Below are positions 1 to 6,591 of a stretch of DNA of 12,054 nucleotides, piece after piece. The notes under the pieces are model-generated. The model was not told where the DNA came from and did not search any database. It saw only the letters and a list, made by a program, of their open reading frames with translations. The position numbers and the translations under genes are program-made. Source of the stretch: an uncultured Allobaculum sp. (GTDB taxonomy: Bacteria > Bacillota_I > Bacilli_A > Erysipelotrichales > Erysipelotrichaceae); assembly GCA_910577085.1 (NCBI GenBank), contig CAJTLE010000091.1, positions 1-12,054 on the forward strand, in the 5' to 3' direction. The stretch's first letter is position 1; each line of letters begins with the position of its first letter.

Positions 1-124
1 GATCAAGACCGTACGAAGACAGGCTTTCGGCTACCACGATGATGGTTACTTCTTCTTAAAGATCATCGACGCTTCGTACAACCAGACTGTCAAGAACCCC
101 AAATCCCACCGATTTTTTCAGTGA
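1..124 (+). CDS. ISL3-like transposase, C-terminal fragment (cut by window edge)
   Basis: Reading from base 2, an open frame runs 40 codons to a TGA at 122-124. It contains the segment IKTVRRQAFGYHDDGYFFLK, which matches the conserved tail of ISL3-type DDE transposases (an 'IK..KR.AFGYR....F..RI' pattern just after the last catalytic acid). The protein would cut and join the ends of its insertion sequence. Only the tail is visible, so the catalytic residues, full length and intactness cannot be judged. The A/G-rich stretch after the stop (125-159) would hold the right terminal inverted repeat. The family call rests on this short motif alone. Confidence 0.65.
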   Translation, partial: IKTVRRQAFGYHDDGYFFLKIIDASYNQTVKNPKSHRFFQ

Positions 125-150
125 GCCCAAAAAACGAGAAGAACAAAGAT

Positions 151-177
151 TTGACAGCCAGCCAAATCAGTTTGAAT
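151..177 (+). promoter_or_regulatory. Possible promoter for the tetR gene, -35 near the IS right end
   Basis: A perfect TTGACA lies at 151-156, followed after 15 bases by TTGAAT at 172-177, a weak -10. On the opposite strand the TTGACA region reads GGCTGTCAAATC, which looks like the outer end of an ISL3-type inverted repeat. The -35 may therefore be supplied by the insertion sequence. The weak -10 and the roughly 90-base leader keep this tentative. Confidence 0.35.
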
Positions 178-274
178 TTTGCAAGATTCTGTGGAAAAAT
201 GCCTGTACAACGATTCAAGCGATCCGGCAGCTGAATGTTTAATGCTGACCGGATTGCAGAAAGCAGGGATCCAG

Positions 275-862
275 ATGAACAGACAGGTCACCTCTCAGAA
301 AGAAATTCTGAAAGTCTGCCGTGAGATGATTGTTTCCAATCAGTCTTTAAATCTTCGGCAGATTGCAGCCCGGCTCAACGTGGCAGTCGGATCGATTTAC
401 CATTATTTTCCCTCGAAGACAGAACTGATGAATGCGACCGTTGAAAGTGTCTGGATGGAGATTTTTGAGGACTATGGGCAGCATCGATCTTTTAAAGGCA
501 TTCGCGAGTGTGTGGAGTGGCTGTTTGACTGCCTGAATAAAGCCGATCGGCAATACGCAGGCTTTCTGTCTTTACATGGTCAGATGCTGACACAGATGGC
601 TTCCAGTCAGAAGCTGGATGACGAGGATGCCAAAGTCAGCGAACAGAAGATGTCGCAGTCTTTGCACTGGCTTTTAAATCCCCTGAAGCAGGTGATTGAC
701 CAGGATCCTGCTTTTCAAAGGCAGCACCAGAATGAAAACTGGAGCAGCGAAGATTATGCACGAACACTGCTGACGCTGATTCTTTCGTCGTTCCTTCTCA
801 AGACAATCGATGAGCCAACCATCCTTCGTTTTATTGAATATGGTGCCGGATTTCAGAAATGA
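275..862 (+). CDS. TetR/AcrR-family transcriptional repressor
   Basis: This is a 195-residue protein with the typical TetR layout. The N-terminal helix-turn-helix spans about residues 25-51 (LNLRQIAARLNVAVGSIYHY then FPSKTEL), and a helical ligand/dimer domain follows. Such proteins bind palindromic operators as dimers and release them on ligand binding. I chose ATG 275, which follows AGGGA at a suitable distance and puts the first helix about ten residues in. A TTG at 179 and an ATG at 242 are in frame upstream but lack ribosome sites and would add a tail unusual for the family. The likely target is the next gene, whose promoter carries a palindrome array (954-975). The ligand is unknown. 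Confidence is high for the family and moderate for start and target. Confidence 0.88.
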   Translation: MNRQVTSQKEILKVCREMIVSNQSLNLRQIAARLNVAVGSIYHYFPSKTELMNATVESVWMEIFEDYGQHRSFKGIRECVEWLFDCLNKADRQYAGFLSLHGQMLTQMASSQKLDDEDAKVSEQKMSQSLHWLLNPLKQVIDQDPAFQRQHQNENWSSEDYARTLLTLILSSFLLKTIDEPTILRFIEYGAGFQK

Positions 863-878
863 GTCCGGCTTTTTTTTT
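845..878 (+). terminator. Intrinsic terminator of the tetR gene
   Basis: GCCGGA (845-850) pairs with TCCGGC (864-869) and is followed directly by nine T residues (870-878). The stem encloses the TGA stop codon of the repressor gene, so termination is tightly coupled to the end of the reading frame. It separates tetR transcription from the downstream membrane-protein gene. Confidence 0.8.
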
Positions 879-926
879 CTGCCTTTTGCCGGTTATCGAA
901 AGTCCAAAATTTTCGATGCAATTGCT

Positions 927-954
927 TTGGACATCCATGCTCGTGCGCTATACT
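927..954 (+). promoter_or_regulatory. Sigma-A type promoter of the membrane-protein gene
   Basis: TTGGAC (927-932) and TATACT (949-954) are separated by 16 bases, a near-consensus vegetative promoter. It lies just downstream of the tetR terminator and about 60 bases before the ATG at 1013. The last -10 base is the first base of the palindrome array at 954-975, so a bound repressor would block initiation. Confidence 0.65.
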
Positions 955-975
955 GTTCAACATGAACAATGTTCA
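954..975. promoter_or_regulatory. Candidate TetR-family operator (palindrome array)
   Basis: Three alternating half-sites abut the promoter: TGTTCA (954-959), TGAACA (963-968) and TGTTCA (970-975). They form two overlapping palindromes, TGTTCA-N3-TGAACA and TGAACA-N1-TGTTCA. The position over the -10 and start site is classic for repression. The nearest DNA-binding protein gene is the TetR homologue ending 92 bases upstream. That this protein binds here is inferred from position and symmetry. Confidence 0.55.
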
Positions 976-1012
976 CTTTGAAAGAAATGATTTGATCGAG
1001 GAGGTTGAAAAA

Positions 1013-1687
1013 ATGCGAGCGATCTTTGAGTCCTTATTTGATGTCTGCTATCTGATTTTTGTTATCACCATCGGAATTTTGATAATCAGAAAAGCCAAAG
1101 GAAATAAAGAATACACATTGTTTGGAGCAATGGCTGTCGTCCTTGGAGCTGGAGATTCCTTTCATCTGGTTCCCCGTGTCCTGGCGCTTTGCACGACTGG
1201 CATGGAAAGCTATACGGCTGCCTTAGGTTTTGGCAAACTGGTCACTTCGATTACGATGACTTTGTTTTATGTGATGCTTTACTACGTATGGCGGATCCAT
1301 ACGCGTGCCAAAGGGCAGGAAGGATTAACCTGGACAGTCTGGATTCTGGCCATTGTCCGGATTGCACTTTGCCTGTTTCCGCAAAATGACTGGTTCTCAG
1401 CAGTTGAGCCGCTTTCCTGGGGCATTTATCGCAATATCCCATTTGCGATTCTGGGCATTGTGATGATTGTTCTGTTCTATAAAAGCGATGGAAAAAATCC
1501 GGAATCACCGTTTCACTGGCTGTGGTTTGCCATTGTGTTAAGCTTTGGCTTTTATATTCCGGTGGTCCTGTTTGCCCAGAAAATTCCGGCTGTTGGCCTG
1601 TTGATGATTCCAAAGACCTGTGCGTATGTCTGGATTGTTTGGATGGGCTGGAAAGCTCTCAACCGCTGGCTGAAACACCAAGCTTAA
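1013..1687 (+). CDS. Multi-pass membrane protein of unknown function
   Basis: A 224-residue, very hydrophobic protein with about seven predicted membrane segments, near residues 7-25, 34-52, 77-95, 106-123, 142-157, 168-188 and 195-214. The most distinctive motif is GDSFHLVPR at residues 47-55, at the end of the second segment; its charged and histidine residues suggest a functional site. I do not recognise a named family. ATG 1013 follows GAGGAGG (999-1005) with good spacing. The in-frame ATG at 962 lies inside the candidate operator and has no ribosome site. The gene stands alone between its own promoter and a terminator. The upstream TetR gene and the palindromes suggest inducible expression, for example by a compound this protein handles; that is inference. 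Confidence 0.8.
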   Translation: MRAIFESLFDVCYLIFVITIGILIIRKAKGNKEYTLFGAMAVVLGAGDSFHLVPRVLALCTTGMESYTAALGFGKLVTSITMTLFYVMLYYVWRIHTRAKGQEGLTWTVWILAIVRIALCLFPQNDWFSAVEPLSWGIYRNIPFAILGIVMIVLFYKSDGKNPESPFHWLWFAIVLSFGFYIPVVLFAQKIPAVGLLMIPKTCAYVWIVWMGWKALNRWLKHQA

Positions 1688-1784
1688 AAGACCTTCCCAG
1701 CAAGTTGATGATCTGGAATCAGATCTAAAGTCTGAACCAGATTTACGCATTTTGAAGAAATAAGTACAGATTTACAAAAAAACA

Positions 1785-1823
1785 TCCCCCAAAGAAAAAG
1801 GGCAGCCTGATTTCTTTGGGGGA
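1785..1823. terminator. Terminator between convergent genes
   Basis: TCCCCCAAAGAAA (1785-1797) pairs perfectly with TTTCTTTGGGGGA (1811-1823) around a 13-base loop. On the minus strand the stem is followed by ATG and then seven T residues, so it is strongest for the leftward MFS gene ending at 1927. On the plus strand only CTTTTGC follows, but the stem may also stop transcription of the membrane-protein gene ending at 1687. Confidence 0.85.
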
Positions 1824-1926
1824 CTTTTGCTTTGATGGATTAAAAAGCCAGACGAGAAAAATTATCGTGGCTGAGACTGAGAATAAGACAGTTGACTCTC
1901 GGGTAAAAACTGTGAACTCTCTGTTT

Positions 1927-3213
1927 TTACTCCGTTTGGAGATTTCCAAAATGCAGGAAGATTTTTTCACAGCTTTGGCGGTGGACAATCCAGGTGAAAA
2001 ACAACACGACCATACCCAGTCCGGCACCGATCATCATGACTGCTGTCGCACTGAGAAAATCGCCGATCCAGCCGAAGACCAGAATCAAAAGTGAGGAGGT
2101 TCCATACAGCAGAAGCGTCTGGAAACTGTTGATTCTGGCCCGCATGGATTCGGGAATATAGCTCTGGATAGCCGGGGTGCGCAAGGAAAAGGAGATTGAT
2201 CCCAGCGTCCCGACACAAAACCGGTTGGCCAGCATGAATGGATAAGGCAAAAGAAGCAAAATGCCATCCATGATGTTGTAGACGATCATGACCATCAGAC
2301 TGAATCCATAGCGGCGTGATGGCTTGATTTCTTTCAGATACTGACTGGCCCCGCCAAGCAGCCGTCCCATGCTTTCAGCAACCGAGAAAAAGGAGAAAGA
2401 CAAAGCACCAAGACCGGGCGTGGACGAGAAAAAGGCGATCAGGATCGGAGAGCAGGCGTTGCCGATGCCGTTGCTGAAAGCGGAATAGACAAAAAACGCG
2501 AGCAGGCCGGGTTCATTTTTGAGATAGGCGAGAGCTTTTTTCAGATCCTGCAGCCAGGATTTGAATGTGATCTCTTTGATGTTTTCCTTGAGATCGTGGC
2601 TTAAGTGCATATGATTTTCCACCCATGTTGCGGCTAAGGAAAGGCATCCCTGGCCGATCAGAATCATCGGTACGCCGATCCACTTCATTAACACAGCCGC
2701 AATCGGCATCATAATCAGATTGAGCAGGGGATAGACCATCCCGGCTGCTGCATAGCTTTTCTGTTCTTTTCCTTGAGTGATGACCATTGGGAGAATCGAG
2801 TCGTAGGCCAGTTCATCAATACTGGAAGAACAGGCCAGTAGCAGGGAATAAAACAGATAGCCAAGGTAGGAAAAAGGCTGAAACTGCATCCAGAATCCCA
2901 TGGTCAGATACAGCAGGCCATTGCAGAAATCGCCGGCAACTAGAACTGGTTTGCGCGGCAGCCGGTCAAACAGCGGCCCGGCAAAGAGCGGTAAAAACAG
3001 GGAAGGAATCAGCCGGATGGCCAGCGAAAGTGCGGAGGCAAAGACAGATTGTGTCTGTTCGTAGACGACAAAGGAAAGCGCATAAATGCCTGCGATGGCG
3101 CCAATGCTGCCAAGAATGGTTGAGCTCATCAATAAGGTAAAGTTTCGGTTCCAGACTTCACGATTCTGTTGGGAAATCTGTTTGAAGTGATTTAATTTGT
3201 TTACGTTTTTCAT
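1927..3213 (-). CDS. MFS transporter (12-TM, efflux-like)
   Basis: A 428-residue major facilitator. The N-terminal half has the loop 2-3 signature GPLFDRLPRKP at about residues 79-89 (MFS motif A). The rest alternates hydrophobic segments with short basic loops, and the length fits the 12-TM class often called MFS_3 and associated with macrolide or multidrug efflux. The substrate cannot be read from sequence. I placed the start at ATG 3213 (MKNVNKLNHF). A TTG at 3237 would add eight residues, and neither has a strong ribosome site. It lies 64 bases downstream of the HTH-TPR regulator on the same strand with no terminator between, so the two are probably co-transcribed and the regulator may control this exporter. 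The terminator at 1785-1823 closes the unit. Confidence 0.85.
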   Translation of the reverse strand: MKNVNKLNHFKQISQQNREVWNRNFTLLMSSTILGSIGAIAGIYALSFVVYEQTQSVFASALSLAIRLIPSLFLPLFAGPLFDRLPRKPVLVAGDFCNGLLYLTMGFWMQFQPFSYLGYLFYSLLLACSSSIDELAYDSILPMVITQGKEQKSYAAAGMVYPLLNLIMMPIAAVLMKWIGVPMILIGQGCLSLAATWVENHMHLSHDLKENIKEITFKSWLQDLKKALAYLKNEPGLLAFFVYSAFSNGIGNACSPILIAFFSSTPGLGALSFSFFSVAESMGRLLGGASQYLKEIKPSRRYGFSLMVMIVYNIMDGILLLLPYPFMLANRFCVGTLGSISFSLRTPAIQSYIPESMRARINSFQTLLLYGTSSLLILVFGWIGDFLSATAVMMIGAGLGMVVLFFTWIVHRQSCEKIFLHFGNLQTE

Positions 3214-3277
3214 GAAACAATCGTAAAACAGCCCCAAAAAGAAAACTATCGGTTCTTATTGAGAAAAAATGATCGGT

Positions 3278-4633
3278 TTAGCTTGCTTCAGGCAGGGTAA
3301 ACAATGGTTTTCCAGGAAAATTTTCCAGAATGGCGGCTGCCTTTGCATACTGACGGTTTGCTTTGAGATACTGAATGACCCAGGGCAGGTGAAATTGCGC
3401 AAAGCCTTTATGCGTATGGGTTCTGGTCAGCTCCTGATAGACATCCAGAAGCAGCTTTCCATAGGCTTCCTGATGAATCCAGTCGCTCTGGCACAGGCGG
3501 ATTCTGGAGAGTTCAAAGATCTGGTCAACCAGCTTTGGATCCCAGCCTGCATGATTGGCTTCTTTATACAGATTCATTTTTAAAAGCGCTTCTTCTTTAC
3601 GGCCCAGCCATTCCAGGCAGATGACCTGTTTTTGCAGATCCATGACCGAAGGAGATTTGACCTGTTCAAGCCATTGTAAAGCCTGTAAGGCGTTGCCTTC
3701 TTCAAGTGCCAGACAACCCAGGTTGTAACGGACCTGATCGAGGGATTCCTCGTCATTGAGTTCATTAAATAACCGATAGGTACGATGAAAATACTCTTTA
3801 GCTCCTGGATGATCGAGAATGTTGGCGCAGACAATGCCCATGATGTGGCTGGCCGAGGCCATCAGATACGGATAGCCTTCTGTGGCGGCCTGATCATAGG
3901 CTTTTTCCAGCCGCAGGAGAACTTGATAATCGGATTGCCTGGCCTGATAGCGCCCAAAGGCCGCCATAAGCAAAATCCAGCCCTCCTGACAATAAAATGC
4001 TGCTCGGTCAAAATCTTTGGCAATCAGGGAGCAGACCGCCTTCTGCTCATTATTCAGGCAGGGATACAGCTCTTCCGGATCAAAAACCGAAAACAGATCG
4101 AACAGCCCGAATAAGCTCATCAATAAAAGCATGTCCAAAGAGCAGGGATGAGCGAAATCAAAGAGTTCTGGATGGGGGGCACTCCGCGCCGAACTGCAAA
4201 TGGAACCCGGAATCAGTTTTTCTGAAAACTGCTCCTGGGCCTGAACGGTATGACCGCTGCGAAGCAGCTGCCACAGATCGGCTATTTCCTGGGGGCTGAC
4301 TGAACTGGAAGTCTGGCGGGTAGATTCTGGTTTTGAAGACGTCTTTTCTGTCGTTAAATCTGGTGTTTCCGTTTTCAGGCTGTTTTTTCTCTGGTTCCCT
4401 GCGTGAAGTTCATCCTTACATGACTCTTCCGTTTCGAATTCTGGAAGTTCCATCTCCAGTGCATCAGCCAGGTCTTTGAGAATCGATCTGGCCGGGATGA
4501 CAGTGCCCGATTCAATTTTGGAGTAATACGAAACGGCACAGATGCCTTTGCAGACGGATTCCTGGGACCATCCTTTCTGTTTGCGCCGCGTTTTTAACAA
4601 AAGGGCAGCATAGCGGGCCTGGTTGTTGTTCAT
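3278..4633 (-). CDS. XRE-type HTH regulator with TPR domain (Rgg/PlcR-like, RRNPP type)
   Basis: A 451-residue cytoplasmic regulator. Residues about 6-62 form an XRE helix-turn-helix (LLKTRRKQKGWSQESVCKGI, then SYYSKIESGTVIPARSILKDLADAL). A polar Ser/Thr/Glu-rich linker covers about residues 66-115. The remainder is helical with tetratricopeptide-like repeats. This architecture is typical of RRNPP regulators (Rgg, NprR, PlcR, PrgX), whose TPR domain often binds a short secreted-and-reimported peptide. ATG 4633 is supported by GAGGAA seven bases upstream. Two small ORFs with ribosome sites lie in its leader (4729-4800 and 4636-4701); the second stops two bases before this ATG, suggesting translational coupling. 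The MFS gene follows closely. Peptide control is family knowledge, not shown here. Confidence 0.82.
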   Translation of the reverse strand: MNNNQARYAALLLKTRRKQKGWSQESVCKGICAVSYYSKIESGTVIPARSILKDLADALEMELPEFETEESCKDELHAGNQRKNSLKTETPDLTTEKTSSKPESTRQTSSSVSPQEIADLWQLLRSGHTVQAQEQFSEKLIPGSICSSARSAPHPELFDFAHPCSLDMLLLMSLFGLFDLFSVFDPEELYPCLNNEQKAVCSLIAKDFDRAAFYCQEGWILLMAAFGRYQARQSDYQVLLRLEKAYDQAATEGYPYLMASASHIMGIVCANILDHPGAKEYFHRTYRLFNELNDEESLDQVRYNLGCLALEEGNALQALQWLEQVKSPSVMDLQKQVICLEWLGRKEEALLKMNLYKEANHAGWDPKLVDQIFELSRIRLCQSDWIHQEAYGKLLLDVYQELTRTHTHKGFAQFHLPWVIQYLKANRQYAKAAAILENFPGKPLFTLPEAS

Positions 4634-4635
4634 GA

Positions 4636-4701
4636 TTATTCCTCATTTCTTGTCAGTGTATCTCTTATCAACGTATCTCTTATCAACGTATTTCTTCTCA
4701 C
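4636..4701 (-). CDS. Possible 21-residue leader ORF made of a five-residue repeat
   Basis: On the minus strand GTG (4701-4699) follows AGGAG (4711-4707) with a 5-base spacer and opens a 21-codon frame ending TAA at 4638-4636. After the start codon it reads RRNTLIRDTLIRDTLTRNEE, so the 15-bp DNA repeat is in frame and encodes T-L-I-R-D units. The last codons (GAG GAA) are themselves the ribosome site of the HTH-TPR gene, and the stop lies two bases before its ATG. The peptide is charged and has no signal sequence, so a role as leader/attenuation ORF seems likelier than an exported signal. Expression is unproven. Confidence 0.35.
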   Translation of the reverse strand: MRRNTLIRDTLIRDTLTRNEE

Positions 4702-4705
4702 TGTG
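4646..4705. repeat. 15-bp tandem repeat, four copies
   Basis: Copies are at 4646-4660 (tttcttgtcagtgta), 4661-4675 and 4676-4690 (both tctcttatcaacgta) and 4691-4705 (tttcttctcactgtg), with a partial fifth after it. The middle two are identical and the outer two diverge. The array lies in the leader of the HTH-TPR gene, immediately before its ribosome site. Copy-number change would not shift the small ORF, because the unit is a multiple of three. Confidence 0.85.
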
Positions 4706-4728
4706 TCTCCTGCTTTTACCGGTCTTGT

Positions 4729-4800
4729 TCAGGTTTTGATACAGATTTTGCGGCAGCCAGATTTTTGGATTTGGATCGGGCAAAACCGCCGCCAGATCAT
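4729..4800 (-). CDS. Possible 23-residue small ORF upstream of the HTH-TPR gene
   Basis: ATG (4800-4798) follows GAGGAGG (4811-4805) with a 5-base spacer, one of the strongest ribosome sites in the window. The frame runs 23 codons to TGA (4731-4729): MIWRRFCPIQ, IQKSGCRKIC, IKT. It is basic, has three cysteines (residues 7, 16 and 21) and lacks a clear hydrophobic signal core. It lies about 95 bases upstream of the regulator start on the same strand. Small peptide genes often neighbour RRNPP regulators, so this could encode a cognate peptide or a regulatory upstream ORF. The strong ribosome site is the main evidence, and I recognise no homologue. Confidence 0.4.
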   Translation of the reverse strand: MIWRRFCPIQIQKSGCRKICIKT

Positions 4801-4815
4801 GGCCGCCTCCTCATC

Positions 4816-4911
4816 CGAAATGCAAAAAAGACTTTTAATCATAATATAAGAATGATTTTTCTGCTTTGCTAAGATTAAATTAACACAATCTCATAAAGGA
4901 GGAACGTGATT
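4816..4911. promoter_or_regulatory. Divergent promoter region between HTH-TPR regulator and efflux gene
   Basis: This AT-rich stretch separates the leftward regulator leader from the rightward DHA2 efflux gene and must hold both promoters. On the minus strand TTAGCA, 18 bases, then TATATT is a plausible -35/-10 pair placed before the first small ORF. The plus-strand elements are less clear (a TTGCTA near 4866 is the best -35). The divergent layout suggests the regulator may control both sides. Confidence 0.4.
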
Positions 4912-5758
4912 ATGGCAAATGTTGGACAAACGCCTGCATTAAGTGACCAGCAGCGCAATATGACCTTTCTTGGCTGTCTGTTACTGGCTCTTTCCATGTC
5001 GGCTTTTGGTCTTTCCCTGGCGAATAATTCAAAGCGCAATTCTTGATTCGATGAACGGCGCAGCTTCCTTTTCGCTGGTCACTGCGCTTTGCAGTGCGGC
5101 TCTCTGTATCATGACACCTGTTGGTGGATCTTTGATGGATTTGATTGGCACCAAGAAGGTTGTTCTTTACTTTGGCGTTATGGTCTGTGTCTGCGCCGTT
5201 TTGCTGGCGTTCACAAGTAATCTGTTTTTGTATATCCTGCTTCGCGTTTGTGTGTCTGGTGCGCAAGGTGCCTTTGCATCCGTTCCATTTATCATCGTCC
5301 GTAAACTCTTTGCCCCTGAAAAACTGCCAACCTATACTGGTTATCTTTCTGGCGCCCTCGCAGCCGGCAGCTTTATCGGCTCCTGGCTTGCAGGATGGCT
5401 TCTGGACCATTCCATGGTGGGCCTGGCAAGCTGCTTTCCGGCAATCTTTTTAACTGTTGGTATTTTCCTGATTCTGAAATTTGGACCGGAAGATGTGCTC
5501 AACCGATCCAAGAAAATCGATATTCTCGGTGTAATTTTGTTGGCAATTACTTTGTTGTCGCTGGTCTTTGGCTTAAACTATGGCCCAATCAAGGGCTGGA
5601 CTTCACCGATGGTTCTGATTTGCCTGGCTGGTCTGGTAATCGGTCTGATCGTTTTGATCTGGTGGGAAGGCAAAACTCCGAATCCATTGATCCCATTAAA
5701 GTTATTCCATAACAAAGCTTATGTCCTGCTGATCGTGGTATCAGGTCTTCTGGTTGTG
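4912..5758 (+). pseudogene. DHA2/EmrB-like MFS efflux gene, 5' part (frameshifted, then split by IS)
   Basis: AAAGGAGG (4895-4902) precedes ATG 4912. The frame begins MANVGQTPALSDQQRNMTFL and enters a first membrane helix (LLLALSMSAFGLSLANN), then hits TGA at 5044-5046. A +1 shift continues as SAILDSMNGAASFSLVTALC and the motif GGSLMDLIGTKKVV, a typical MFS loop 2-3. Removing one A from AAA at 5031-5033 makes the frames join as ANNSSAILDS, so a one-base homopolymer insertion explains the break. The frame then runs through several membrane helices to about 5758, where unrelated sequence starts. Joined to the 3' part at 8064 it gives about 477 residues, the normal size for a 14-TM DHA2 drug/H+ antiporter. 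As it stands the gene cannot make a full protein, unless the frameshift is a sequencing error and the IS excises. Confidence 0.85.
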
Positions 5759-5783
5759 TTTGAATCAGATTCTAATAATCTTA

Positions 5784-5802
5784 CAATAATTTTATATTAT
5801 TG
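5784..5802. repeat. AT-rich hairpin near the left end of the IS
   Basis: CAATAAT (5784-5790) and ATTATTG (5796-5802) are perfect inverted repeats around TTTAT, and TTAC lies just before. It may be a recombinase binding site or part of the left-end architecture. It could also be the chance product of AT-rich sequence. Confidence 0.4.
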
Positions 5803-5831
5803 AATATTTTCGTTATAAATATATAGCGGCG

Positions 5832-5884
5832 CGCTTGATTTGTTATAATGGAAAAGGTGGTGATTATAATGGTCAAATCAAGCG
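5832..5884 (+). promoter_or_regulatory. Extended -10 promoter and inverted repeat enclosing the recombinase start
   Basis: TGTTATAAT (5841-5849) is an extended -10 element. It sits inside a perfect 11-bp inverted repeat, CGCTTGATTTG (5832-5842) with CAAATCAAGCG (5874-5884). An inner 7-bp pairing adds TTATAAT (5843-5849) with ATTATAA (5863-5869), leaving a 13-base loop that holds the ribosome site AAGGTGG and a 4-base bulge at 5870-5873. RNA started from the element's own promoter lacks the left arms. RNA reading in from the host gene contains both and would bury the start codon. The repeat could also be a protein-binding operator. Confidence 0.6.
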
Positions 5885-6519
5885 AACTGGCAAAGCCTTT
5901 TTATAGAACTGGCGAAGTCGCTAAATACCTGAACATTTCTGTTCGAGGCGTTGAAGAACGATGCAACCGCGGATTGATCGAGTGCACAAGAACAGATACA
6001 AACCACAGAAGAATTTCCAGGGAGGAACTTATCCGAGTTCTCAAAAAGGACGGCCTGCTCTATGAAGATGAAAATACCAGATGTGATGTAATCTACACCA
6101 GAGTATCTACCCACAAACAGAAAAACAGAGGAGACCTCCAAAGGCAGATCGAAACAGTTACACTCTTTGCAGCTTTACAAAACCCAAGGAATCTCACTGT
6201 TCTGTCAGATGTGGGATCGGGCCTCAATGATGACCGCAGAGGACTGAATACGCTGCTGAAGATGGTAATGGAGGATAAAGTTGCCCGAATTTTCGTCAAC
6301 TATCGGGACAGGCTTACCAGATTTGGCTTCTGCTATCTGAAAACCATTTGTGATTTCCACAATACAGAAATCGTTGTCGTCTCTTCCCAGGAGAAGGACA
6401 AGTCTATTGAGGAGGAACTTGCGCAGGACACCATTTCGATCATCCACTCTTTTTCCGGAAAACTTTACGGAATGAGAAGGAAGGTAAAAGAAGGCATTGA
6501 TAAGGAGCTGGCTGAATAA
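5869..6519 (+). CDS. tnpA: IS607-family serine recombinase (transposase TnpA)
   Basis: A 216-residue protein with the IS607 order of domains. Residues about 10-60 form a MerR-like helix-turn-helix (YRTGEVAKYLNISVRGVEER). A small serine-recombinase domain follows: YTRVS at 76-80 with the predicted nucleophile Ser80, SDVGSGLNDDRRGLNTLL at 113-130, and YRDRLTRFGF at 145-154 with the conserved arginines. The C-terminal HSFSGKLYGMR is also typical. It catalyses excision and integration through a covalent 5'-phosphoserine link. I chose ATG 5869, eight bases after AAGGTGG; the in-frame ATG at 5848 overlaps the -10 element. No damage is visible. It ends 72 bases before tnpB and is probably co-transcribed with it. 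Confidence 0.92.
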   Translation: MVKSSELAKPFYRTGEVAKYLNISVRGVEERCNRGLIECTRTDTNHRRISREELIRVLKKDGLLYEDENTRCDVIYTRVSTHKQKNRGDLQRQIETVTLFAALQNPRNLTVLSDVGSGLNDDRRGLNTLLKMVMEDKVARIFVNYRDRLTRFGFCYLKTICDFHNTEIVVVSSQEKDKSIEEELAQDTISIIHSFSGKLYGMRRKVKEGIDKELAE

Positions 6520-6591
6520 ACTCCATGGCTCTCAGAAACCAGCCAGAGCAGTACCAGATAAATGGTCTTCAAAACAGAAAGGAGGAATTCT

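Noticed and set aside
4910..5410. Minus-strand open frame of 166 codons
   Set aside because: It is antisense to the efflux gene, very polar and low in complexity, and starts without support. It is a shadow frame.
5848..5868. Upstream ATG 5848 as the recombinase start
   Set aside because: It overlaps the -10 element, so the element's own transcript would not contain it; the ribosome site lies downstream, before ATG 5869.
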